Assembly: GCA_025997655.1 (NCBI GenBank)
Contig: BNUW01000105.1
Span: forward strand, 1-8,644
Length of the DNA stretch: 8,644 bases
Source of the DNA: Spirochaetia bacterium
Lineage (GTDB): Bacteria; Spirochaetota; Spirochaetia; Treponematales; Breznakiellaceae
Direction of reading: 5' to 3'
Shown: positions 1 to 4,597 of the stretch, in pieces
Position numbering within the stretch: the stretch's first letter is position 1
Layout of the letters: each line of letters starts with the position of its first letter
Notes under the pieces: model-generated
What the model was told of the DNA's origin: nothing
Seen by the model: only the letters and a program-made list of their open reading frames with translations
Databases searched by the model: none
Program-made: the position numbers and the translations under genes

Positions 1-900
1 GACCCCCAAAGAATAAGCCTTTTTGAGGGGGAAATAGAAAAATTTCTGGGCATTGAGATCAATTTTTCCGTTGTGTTGGAGTTGGAGAACCTGGGAAAGG
101 TGGTGGATTTAATCGAAGGGGTGGAACTGTTTATCCCCGCCCGGGTGGAAATATACGATAAGGACAACAGGATACTCTTCCCCTCAGGGGTAACCCGGCT
201 GGATGGGGATAAAGCCCGAAGCTACATCACCTATGAGCTTCCCGAGGAGGACCGGGAACTGGCCCATTTCCGGCGGCAGCGGTTTTTTCTTGGCCTTATC
301 AGGCGGCTGGGGGAAAAAAACGGCTACCTCAAGCAGGCAAGTGTGAGCCAGATATACCAACCCCTGCTGAAAACGCACCTGGATCACCGGACCCGGGTCC
401 GGCTTTTTGACGAGTTGGCCAAGCTTGATACGGAGCGGGTGAATATCCAGTCCGTTCAGGGTATCGCCCGGGAAGTTTCGGCACAGGTACTCCTCTTTCC
501 CCTCTACGACGGCAGCCTAATCAAGGACATCGTCCGCCAGTCCCTCGCAGCCCTTACCAGGCCGGTGGAGGGGTCGGCTTCCGAGCGGGTCTTTACCGTA
601 GAGGTCCTGAACGGAACCACCACGGCGGGGCTTGCGGGAAGGACCGCAGATCTGCTCCGGGGTTTCGGGTATGATGTTATTTCCATCGGTAACGCGGACC
701 ACAGCGATTACGAACGTACGGAAATTGTGGATCACTCCGGGTATGATGATATGGCCAAAATTTTTGGAGAGGTCATCCGCTGCCGAAACATCCGGTCTGA
801 CATAGACGTGGATATACAAATCCCGAACCTGGAATATCGTTCGGATTTTACCCTTATTATTGGAAAGGACTTTAATGGAAGATTTACCTCGGGCGGATGA
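1..900 (+). CDS. LCP (LytR-CpsA-Psr) family protein with LytR_C domain, 5' end missing
   Basis: The reading frame is open from base 1 to the TGA at 898-900, so this is the C-terminal ~299 residues of a gene that begins outside the window; GTG 73 is internal. Visible residues 34-46 (VVDLIEGVELFIP) match the 'lVdalGGVev.vp' block of LCP domains. L67-D68-G69 with Y75 matches 'LdG..Al.Y', and D84-R85 followed by R91-R92-Q93-R94 matches the conserved 'D..R..RQ' block. Residues ~197-270 (VFTVEVLNGTTTAGLAG onward) form a LytR_C domain. Family members are membrane-anchored extracytoplasmic enzymes that move lipid-linked glycopolymers to the cell wall. Spirochaetes lack classical teichoic acids, so the substrate here is unknown. 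The gene overlaps rsfS by 26 nt, implying cotranscription. Family assignment is firm; the biochemical role is inferred. Confidence 0.88.
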   Translation, partial: DPQRISLFEGEIEKFLGIEINFSVVLELENLGKVVDLIEGVELFIPARVEIYDKDNRILFPSGVTRLDGDKARSYITYELPEEDRELAHFRRQRFFLGLIRRLGEKNGYLKQASVSQIYQPLLKTHLDHRTRVRLFDELAKLDTERVNIQSVQGIAREVSAQVLLFPLYDGSLIKDIVRQSLAALTRPVEGSASERVFTVEVLNGTTTAGLAGRTADLLRGFGYDVISIGNADHSDYERTEIVDHSGYDDMAKIFGEVIRCRNIRSDIDVDIQIPNLEYRSDFTLIIGKDFNGRFTSGG

Positions 901-1231
901 CGCCGCCCTCGAATTAGCCGCCCTTATCAGGGAACACCGCGGGGAAGAGGTCATCGTGATGGATCTTCGGGAAATCAACTACTGGACCGACTTTTTTGTG
1001 ATCGCCACGGTTTCCAGTAACACCCATCTTCAGGGCCTGCAGCGGCACATCAAGGACTATGCCCGGGAAAAGGGCATGACAATACTCCGGGGACACCGCA
1101 AAACCGGCGCCGATGACGAATGGAACCTTACCGACCTGGGGAACATCGTGATCCACCTTATGTCCGCGAATTCCCGTTCATTCTATGAACTGGAACGCCT
1201 CTGGAGCGCCGCCTTAATAATAGACCCCTAA
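875..1231 (+). CDS. rsfS: Ribosome silencing factor RsfS
   Basis: This is a 118-residue protein of the RsfS/YbeB/Iojap family, which binds ribosomal protein L14 (uL14) on the 50S subunit and blocks joining to the 30S subunit when nutrients run short. The family signature is clear: V-I-V-M-D-L-R, then N-Y-W-T-D-F-F-V-I-A-T with S-S-N-T-H, then E-W-N-L-T-D-L-G-N-I-V-I-H, and a C-terminal R-S-F-Y-E-L-E-R-L-W. Length is normal for the family. I chose ATG 875 because GGAAAGG at 862-868 lies 6 nt upstream; an in-frame TTG at 860 is less likely because it precedes this SD. The start lies inside the 3' end of the LCP gene, so translation is probably coupled. No clear terminator is seen after the stop, and a minus-strand gene ends 21 nt further on. 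Confidence 0.95.
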   Translation: MEDLPRADDAALELAALIREHRGEEVIVMDLREINYWTDFFVIATVSSNTHLQGLQRHIKDYAREKGMTILRGHRKTGADDEWNLTDLGNIVIHLMSANSRSFYELERLWSAALIIDP

Positions 1232-1252
1232 GCGGCCGCGGTCTCCGCCCTC

Positions 1253-1507
1253 TTAATCGTCAAGGTCGTCGTCGAAATCCGGGTCCTCCTCAAAGTCATC
1301 GAAATCATCGTCGTCGTCATCATCGTCATCGAATTCGTCGTCGTCATCATCGTCATCAAATTCGTCTTCAAATTCATCTTCAAAATCGTCTTCCATGTCA
1401 TCAAAATTGTCTTCTTCATCCAGATCATCATCGTCATCGTCATCCATGGCCTGGAAGGATGGAAAAACGTCATTGTACTCTCTGAACAGAACCATAGCTT
1501 TCTCCAT
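1253..1507 (-). CDS. Small hyper-acidic protein with poly-Asp tail, unknown function
   Basis: I do not recognise a family. The 84-residue product has a short ordinary N-terminus (MEKAMVLFREYNDVFPSFQAM). It is followed by ~63 residues of which about 50 are Asp or Glu, including uninterrupted runs of 7, 7 and 9 Asp, punctuated by single Phe residues every few positions (DF, EF, EF, EF, DF). There is no signal peptide or membrane segment. The composition resembles acidic tails of RNA polymerase delta subunits or DNA-mimic proteins, but no accompanying domain is present. The start is uncertain. ATG 1531 would add 8 residues but has no SD and lies in a likely -10 box, so ATG 1507 (AAGGGA ~11 nt upstream) is preferred. 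The gene is convergent with rsfS. Asp codons mix GAC and GAT, which favours a selected protein over a pure triplet expansion. Confidence 0.6.
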   Translation of the reverse strand: MEKAMVLFREYNDVFPSFQAMDDDDDDDLDEEDNFDDMEDDFEDEFEDEFDDDDDDDEFDDDDDDDDDFDDFEEDPDFDDDLDD

Positions 1508-1526
1508 TGTAAGTGATTTCCCTTGA

Positions 1527-1556
1527 AACATAAGGGGAAGTTTCAGTATCTGTCAA
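1527..1556 (-). promoter_or_regulatory. Candidate promoter of the acidic-protein gene
   Basis: On the minus strand a perfect -35 TTGACA (complement of 1551-1556) is separated by 18 nt from TATGTT (complement of 1527-1532), which matches the -10 consensus at 4 of 6 positions. The predicted RNA start is near 1519. That lies downstream of ATG 1531 and upstream of ATG 1507, which argues for the shorter protein. The leader would then be very short. Confidence 0.5.
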
Positions 1557-1593
1557 CTGGTTTGTGTAGAATATAGTGTTTTTTTAAAAACCA

Positions 1594-1602
1594 TGGTAGA
1601 AT
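1594..1602 (+). promoter_or_regulatory. Extended -10 promoter element for the cupin gene
   Basis: TGG followed by TAGAAT (1597-1602) fits the extended -10 form TGnTATAAT with 5 of 6 matches in the hexamer. No good -35 box lies 16-18 nt upstream, which is tolerated for extended -10 promoters. It is 26 nt before the cupin ATG, leaving room for the SD at 1618-1622. Confidence 0.4.
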
Positions 1603-1628
1603 CGCGGTATTAATCCCGGAGGTAAATT

Positions 1629-1976
1629 ATGATAGTTCTTGAAGCGGATAAACTGTCCTCAACCAAACGCCCTGATGGGGTGGTCATGACGGATTTCTTC
1701 AAGGGTGGAATGGCCGCAGACGGCTCCCCTGCCGGGCAGGGGGTTCAAATGGGCCTGGGGGTCTTTCCCCCGGGCATGATCGCTCCCCCGGCGATTCACC
1801 AGGAGGACGAGTATGGTTTCGTCATTGCCGGGACCATAAAGGCCAAAATCGGCGGGAAGGTCTTTGAAGCCGGGGCTGGCTCGGCTACCTTTATCCCCGC
1901 CGGGGAGGAACACATCAGCTTCAACGATAGTTCCGAGGAATGCCGGGTGGTCTGGGCCCTGGTAAAATGTACTTGA
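1629..1976 (+). CDS. Single-domain cupin protein
   Basis: This 115-residue small beta-barrel (cupin) protein starts at ATG 1629 with a strong SD (GGAGG, 1618-1622). Cupin motif 2, G-x5-P-x-G-x2-H-x3-N, is matched exactly at G84 to N99 (P90, G92, H95). Motif 1 is partly matched: G49, H57, then E59 where the usual second His would be, followed by E61-x6-G68. The metal site would therefore be H57, E59 or E61, and H95, a departure from the standard HxH. Small cupins of this kind include isomerases, epimerases, ligand sensors and enzymes of unknown substrate, so no reaction can be assigned. It appears to be a monocistronic gene. Its TGA stop lies inside the -35 box of the toxin-antitoxin operon that follows. 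Confidence 0.85.
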   Translation: MIVLEADKLSSTKRPDGVVMTDFFKGGMAADGSPAGQGVQMGLGVFPPGMIAPPAIHQEDEYGFVIAGTIKAKIGGKVFEAGAGSATFIPAGEEHISFNDSSEECRVVWALVKCT

Positions 1977-2001
1977 CAAGGGGAGATTCCTGTAGTACAC
2001 T
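1973..2001 (+). promoter_or_regulatory. Sigma-70 promoter of the toxin-antitoxin operon
   Basis: A perfect TTGACA at 1973-1978, a 17-nt spacer and TACACT at 1996-2001 (4 of 6 matches to TATAAT) form a good housekeeping promoter 24 nt before the antitoxin start. The -35 box overlaps the TGA stop codon of the cupin gene. Confidence 0.75.
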
Positions 2002-2013
2002 GTGTATTACAGG
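1989..2013 (+). promoter_or_regulatory. 25-bp palindromic operator overlapping the -10 box
   Basis: The half-sites CCTGTAGTACAC (1989-2000) and GTGTATTACAGG (2002-2013) are inverted copies around a single central base, T2001, with one mismatched position per arm (G1995 against T2007). The palindrome covers the whole -10 box, and its right end runs into the SD AGGAG (2011-2015). Antitoxins of the ribbon-helix-helix type bind such repeats and repress their own operon, usually more tightly with toxin bound. Operator function here is inferred from position and symmetry. Confidence 0.7.
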
Positions 2014-2024
2014 AGAAAAACGCC

Positions 2025-2276
2025 ATGACCAGTGCCAGATTGCCCGAAGATTTAGAGTATCGTCTTGATGTAAGCGCTAAAGCAAGGGGTATGACCAAGA
2101 CCGAATGTGTAAAAGAGGCGGTGGCAACCTACCTGGCCCAGAAGGAGGAAGAAAAAAGCTCCTGGGAGCTTGGAGAAGCCTATTTTGGGAAGTACGGCAG
2201 CGGGGATGGCGGCCTGTCTCTGGACTATAAAAACCGTATAAAGGAAAAACTCCATGCTAAACACCATTCTCATTGA
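2025..2276 (+). CDS. Ribbon-helix-helix antitoxin (VapB/CopG-like)
   Basis: This 83-residue protein starts at ATG 2025 with SD AGGAG at 2011-2015. Residues ~2-41 have the ribbon-helix-helix pattern. A short strand (TSARLPEDLEYRL) is followed by helix 1 (DVSAKARG), the turn MTKTE and helix 2 (CVKEAVATYLAQKEE). The C-terminal half (SSWELGEAYFGKYGSGDG and on) is the kind of extended tail that wraps around a PIN toxin. Its predicted job is to neutralise the toxin encoded just downstream and to bind the palindrome upstream. The 3' end overlaps the toxin gene by 23 nt in another frame, so the two are translationally coupled, with antitoxin first as in standard vapBC order. Confidence 0.88.
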   Translation: MTSARLPEDLEYRLDVSAKARGMTKTECVKEAVATYLAQKEEEKSSWELGEAYFGKYGSGDGGLSLDYKNRIKEKLHAKHHSH

Positions 2277-2673
2277 TGCGGGCCCCCTGATAGCCCTCTT
2301 TGACCGGGATGATAATTATCATGAACGGATAAAAGACTTTCTCCGGGGGAAAAGCTACCGGTTTGTAAGCACCCTGGCGGTACTTACCGAGGTTTGCTAT
2401 ATGCTGGACTTCAGCATCAAGGCCCAGATGGATTTTTTTGAGTGGGTGAACCGCCGGGGACTCATCCTCCAGGATATTTCCCAGAGCGACCTTTTGCGGG
2501 TATCTGCGTTGATAAACCAATACCACGATTTGCCTATGGACTTTGCCGATGCGACCCTGGTACTGGCAGCGGAAAAACGGGGCATCATGTCCATCATCAG
2601 TATTGACTCGGATTTTGACATTTACCGTCTGCCGGGAAAGCGGCTGATCAAAAACGTGTTTCGTACTGCTTGA
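2254..2673 (+). CDS. PIN-domain toxin ribonuclease (VapC-like)
   Basis: This 139-residue protein spans one PIN domain. The acidic metal-binding residues are all visible: D8 in ILIDAGPLIALFD, E46 in TEVCYML, D96 and D99 in MDFADATLV, and D118/D120 in ISIDSDFD. PIN toxins are Mg2+-dependent endoribonucleases that cleave tRNA or rRNA and stop translation until the antitoxin is restored. The domain is full length with no missing catalytic residue, so it should be active. ATG 2254 has AAGGA at 2241-2245, 8 nt upstream, inside the antitoxin gene. The target RNA cannot be told from sequence. The stop codon (TGA 2671-2673) lies in a TTGACT motif that may serve the following tRNA genes. Confidence 0.9.
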   Translation: MLNTILIDAGPLIALFDRDDNYHERIKDFLRGKSYRFVSTLAVLTEVCYMLDFSIKAQMDFFEWVNRRGLILQDISQSDLLRVSALINQYHDLPMDFADATLVLAAEKRGIMSIISIDSDFDIYRLPGKRLIKNVFRTA

Positions 2674-2698
2674 CTTTTTTTTACCCATTTATTAAGCT
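2670..2698 (+). promoter_or_regulatory. Weak candidate promoter for tRNA-Asp
   Basis: TTGACT at 2670-2675 is a good -35 (5 of 6), but the hexamer 17 nt later, TAAGCT at 2693-2698, matches the -10 consensus at only 3 positions. It would start RNA a few bases before the mature tRNA end at 2711. Transcription might equally come from the toxin-antitoxin promoter, since no terminator hairpin is seen after 2673. Confidence 0.25.
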
Positions 2699-2710
2699 AT
2701 TAGAACTCAT

Positions 2711-2785
2711 GGGGGCGTAGTGAAGCTGGTTTATCACGCTGGCCTGTCAAGCCGGAGATCGCGGGTTCAAGCCCCGTCGCTCCCG
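2711..2785 (+). tRNA. tRNA-Asp (anticodon GTC)
   Basis: A full cloverleaf can be drawn. The acceptor stem is 2711-2717 with 2778-2784 (7 bp, one G-T). The D stem is GTGA/TCAC (2720-2723 with 2734-2737). The anticodon stem is 2739-2743 with 2751-2755 around the loop CTGTCAA, giving anticodon GTC at 2746-2748. The T arm is 2761-2777 with loop TTCAAGC. The discriminator base is G2785, as expected for tRNA-Asp. CCA is not encoded and must be added afterwards. Confidence 0.96.
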
Positions 2786-2820
2786 TTGGATTCAAGGACT
2801 TTGGTCCCAGGGGTCCACTG

Positions 2821-2843
2821 CCTGTCTTGAGAGACGGGTTTTT
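2821..2843 (+). terminator. Intrinsic terminator-like hairpin between the two tRNA genes
   Basis: CCTGTCT (2821-2827) pairs with AGACGGG (2832-2838) through 7 bp including one G-T pair, with a TGAG loop, and is followed at once by TTTTT (2839-2843). It has the form of a Rho-independent terminator for tRNA-Asp. Oddly, the T tract ends exactly one base before the first nucleotide of tRNA-Pro. Confidence 0.55.
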
Positions 2844-2916
2844 CGGGTAATAGCGCAGTTGGTAGCGCGCCTGGTTCGGGACTAGGAGGTCGGCGGTTCG
2901 AATCCGCCTTGCCCGA
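2844..2916 (+). tRNA. tRNA-Pro (anticodon CGG)
   Basis: The acceptor stem CGGGTAA (2844-2850) pairs with TTGCCCG (2909-2915). Its first pair, C1-G72, is typical of bacterial tRNA-Pro. The D stem is GCGC/GCGC (2853-2856 with 2865-2868). The anticodon stem CCTGG/CTAGG encloses TTCGGGA, giving anticodon CGG at 2877-2879, which reads CCG. The T arm is 2892-2908 with loop TTCGAAT. The discriminator is A2916 and no CCA is encoded. It is a standard 73-nt tRNA. No promoter is obvious between it and tRNA-Asp, so either read-through or an unrecognised promoter must express it. Confidence 0.97.
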
Positions 2917-3019
2917 TTGCTTACTTCCCCCAAATGTGAATAAATTCTTATGGTTACTTCTAATATTCTGACCCCTGGGGTTTGATCTAAAGTCTATTTA
3001 GTTTAGAAGGAGGAGAAAA
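2917..3019 (+). promoter_or_regulatory. Leader region of the TRAP operon
   Basis: This 103-nt gap must hold the operon's promoter, but no pair of hexamers stands out; TAATAT at 2961-2966 is the best -10-like element and lacks a good -35. A small perfect palindrome, ACCCC-T-GGGGT at 2971-2981, could be a regulator site. The SD AAGGAGGAG (3007-3015) just before ATG 3020 is very strong, consistent with high expression of the binding protein. Confidence 0.35.
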
Positions 3020-3976
3020 ATGAAAGGTACAAGAGCTCTTTTCATTACCGCAGTGTTGTTTCTGGGTTTAACCCTTGGCGCTTATGCCAAGGGGAGCAGC
3101 CAGCAGCTCCGCATGGCTACCGGGGGAAATACCGGTACGTATTATGCCTTTGGGTCGGCGGTGGGCCAGGTTCTGACCGAAAAAACCAAGGTTCCCATCA
3201 CCATCCAGTCCACCGGGGCGAGTAAGGCAAATATTCAGCTTATTGCCGCAGGGGAAGTGGAAATTGCCATCGTACAGAACGACGTGATGGATTACGCCTA
3301 CCGGGGGGTGGATCTCTTTACCGGGGAGCAAACCCAGGATTTTGCCGCCATGGCGGCGCTCTACGCGGAAGTCTGTCAGGTGGTGGTCAATCCCGCAACG
3401 GGTATCCGGACCATCGCGGACCTCAAGGGGAAGAATGTCTCCGTGGGGGATGCGGGGAGCGGTGTCGAATTCAACGCCAAGCAGATCCTTCAAGCATATG
3501 GGATTACCTTTAACGACATCAATAAGCAAAACCTCAGCTTCGGCGCATCTGCGGATGCACTCCGGGACAACAAGATCGACGCGTTCTTCTGCGTTGCCGG
3601 GGCGCCCACCACCGCCATTGTGGATTTGGCCATTGGAAAAGAGATCGCGGTTCTTGAAATTGACGATGCCCACGCACAGACGCTTATGCGGGATTATCCC
3701 TTCTATACCCAGTTTCCCGTACCGGCGAATACCTACAAGGGACTGACCGCACCGGTAAATACCCTGGCGGTAAAGGCTACCTTTATCGTCAGTAAAAAAG
3801 TTCCGGCGGATACGGTCTATAACCTTACCAAGGCCCTGCTCGAAAACAAGGCTCAGATCCAAACGGCCCATGCCAAGGGGGCGGAATTGTCGGTGGAGTA
3901 TGCCGTAAGCGGTATCTCCGTACCCTTCCATCCCGGGGCTGAACGGTACTTCCGGGAAATCGGCGCGATTAAGTAG
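3020..3976 (+). CDS. TAXI family TRAP transporter solute-binding protein
   Basis: This 318-residue periplasmic binding protein captures the substrate for the TRAP permease encoded downstream. Residues 1-23 are a signal peptide: K2/R5, a hydrophobic core of residues 7-20, and cleavage predicted after A-Y-A at residue 23. There is no lipobox Cys, so it should be soluble in the periplasm. The mature protein opens with A-T-G-G-N-T-G-T-Y-Y-A-F-G (33-45), the hallmark of the TAXI (TRAP-associated extracytoplasmic immunogenic) family. Further typical blocks are Q-S-T-G-A-S-K-A-N, V-Q-N-D-V-M-D-Y-A and L-K-G-K-N-V-S-V-G-D-A-G-S-G. Length is standard. TAXI substrates are usually small organic acids or amino acids such as glutamate; this one cannot be assigned. 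It is first in the operon and has the best SD, fitting the excess of binding protein over permease that such systems need. Confidence 0.95.
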   Translation: MKGTRALFITAVLFLGLTLGAYAKGSSQQLRMATGGNTGTYYAFGSAVGQVLTEKTKVPITIQSTGASKANIQLIAAGEVEIAIVQNDVMDYAYRGVDLFTGEQTQDFAAMAALYAEVCQVVVNPATGIRTIADLKGKNVSVGDAGSGVEFNAKQILQAYGITFNDINKQNLSFGASADALRDNKIDAFFCVAGAPTTAIVDLAIGKEIAVLEIDDAHAQTLMRDYPFYTQFPVPANTYKGLTAPVNTLAVKATFIVSKKVPADTVYNLTKALLENKAQIQTAHAKGAELSVEYAVSGISVPFHPGAERYFREIGAIK

Positions 3977-3978
3977 GA

Positions 3979-4077
3979 AAGAGGTCCACGGATGGACACG
4001 GATAAGACGGATGAACACGGATAGAATACAAAATTCTTTATCTTATCCGTGTTCATCCGTGTAATCCGTGGACTCTT
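3979..4077. repeat. Palindromic array of ~9-10-nt CACGGAT / ATCCGTG units
   Basis: The 110-nt space between the binding protein and the DUF1850 gene is filled by short repeats on both strands. The left arm has CCACGGAT, ACACGGAT, ACGGATGA and ACACGGAT (3986-4022), and the right arm has the inverted units ATCCGTG three times (4045-4070). The arms pair as a long imperfect hairpin: AAGAG-TCCACGGAT at the base (one bulged G) and ACGGATGAACACGGATA (17 nt) higher up, with a small GAAT/ATTC tip. Repeats built on this unit are, as far as I recall, scattered in many environmental bacterial genomes. No T tract follows, so it is not a simple terminator. It may protect the 3' end of the binding-protein mRNA, as REP elements do between malE and malF. 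Confidence 0.8.
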
Positions 4078-4086
4078 AAATTTATA

Positions 4087-4575
4087 ATGATGTCAAATAG
4101 GGCGCCCCGACTGCAGCCCTGCGTCATTGCAGGCGTTGTTCTGGCCGCCCTTGTAGTTTCAGGGGCGGTATTTTATGGGGCGGGCGGCAAGCACCTTGTC
4201 ATCGCCGATGCGAATTCCGGCAGGGTCTATGGCAGATGGCCGGTAAAGACGGGGACGGAATTTTCCCTGGAATTCATCCATTCAGTTAATCAGACGCCGG
4301 TGCGGGACACCTTCCGGGTGGAGGGGGATACGATTGTGCCCACGGCTACCCGGTTCTCAAGCTTTGGGGCGGGTATGCAGAGTGATCTTGATGAGGGGCA
4401 AACCCTTACGCGGGACGGGGATGCAATGGTTATCACCGGGTTTACCCAATCCTTTAAAAAGCTTAATCTAATCGTCGGTACCGTTTCGGATCATCTGCTA
4501 ATCATTGGAAAAGAACAGGTGAGCCTGCGGGAGCGGTGCGGACAAAATGCCCATATAAGTATTAGGGTGCGATAA
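4087..4575 (+). CDS. DUF1850 protein, membrane-anchored TRAP accessory
   Basis: This 162-residue protein has one N-terminal membrane segment (residues ~12-33, CVIAGVVLAALVVSGAVFYG), so the remaining ~125 residues should face the periplasm. The DUF1850 signature is visible: F-S-L-E-F-I-H-S-V-N (59-68), T-F-R-V-E (75-79), and R-F-S-S-F-G-A-G-M-Q (89-98). DUF1850 genes are regularly found between TAXI binding proteins and fused TRAP permeases, and their biochemical role is unknown. ATG 4087 and ATG 4090 are both possible. Neither has a recognisable SD, because the palindromic repeat ends 10 nt upstream, so translation may be weak. Confidence 0.85.
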   Translation: MMSNRAPRLQPCVIAGVVLAALVVSGAVFYGAGGKHLVIADANSGRVYGRWPVKTGTEFSLEFIHSVNQTPVRDTFRVEGDTIVPTATRFSSFGAGMQSDLDEGQTLTRDGDAMVITGFTQSFKKLNLIVGTVSDHLLIIGKEQVSLRERCGQNAHISIRVR

Positions 4576-4597
4576 AAACAGCAAAGGAGGTATGGGT

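Noticed and set aside
1255..1450. GTC/ATC trinucleotide-rich stretch as a separate repeat element
   Set aside because: It is fully explained by the Asp codons of the minus-strand acidic gene; the units are irregular.
1228..1473. Met/Thr-rich minus-strand frame over the acidic-protein gene
   Set aside because: It is the +1 reading of the GAT/GAC-rich tract, and has neither an SD nor a plausible composition.
2711..2916. tRNA genes as an integration site (att) for a mobile element
   Set aside because: I could not find a direct repeat of either tRNA 3' end elsewhere in the window, and no integrase gene is present.
2700..2933. Minus-strand 77-residue open frame across the tRNA genes
   Set aside because: It is antisense to tRNA-Pro and tRNA-Asp over most of its length. 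Its sequence is the familiar spurious translation of reverse-complemented tRNAs.
3068..4018. Minus-strand 316-residue open frame opposite the TAXI gene
   Set aside because: It is a GC-bias shadow with no SD or family motif; the plus strand is unmistakably a TAXI binding protein. Its N-terminus is just translated palindromic repeat.
3984..4073. CRISPR array
   Set aside because: Units are only 9-10 nt, have no spacers of constant length and are arranged as a palindrome; no cas genes are present.
4083..4088. Perfect TATAAT hexamer before the DUF1850 gene
   Set aside because: It overlaps the ATG at 4087, so RNA would start inside the gene, and no -35 box lies 16-18 nt upstream.
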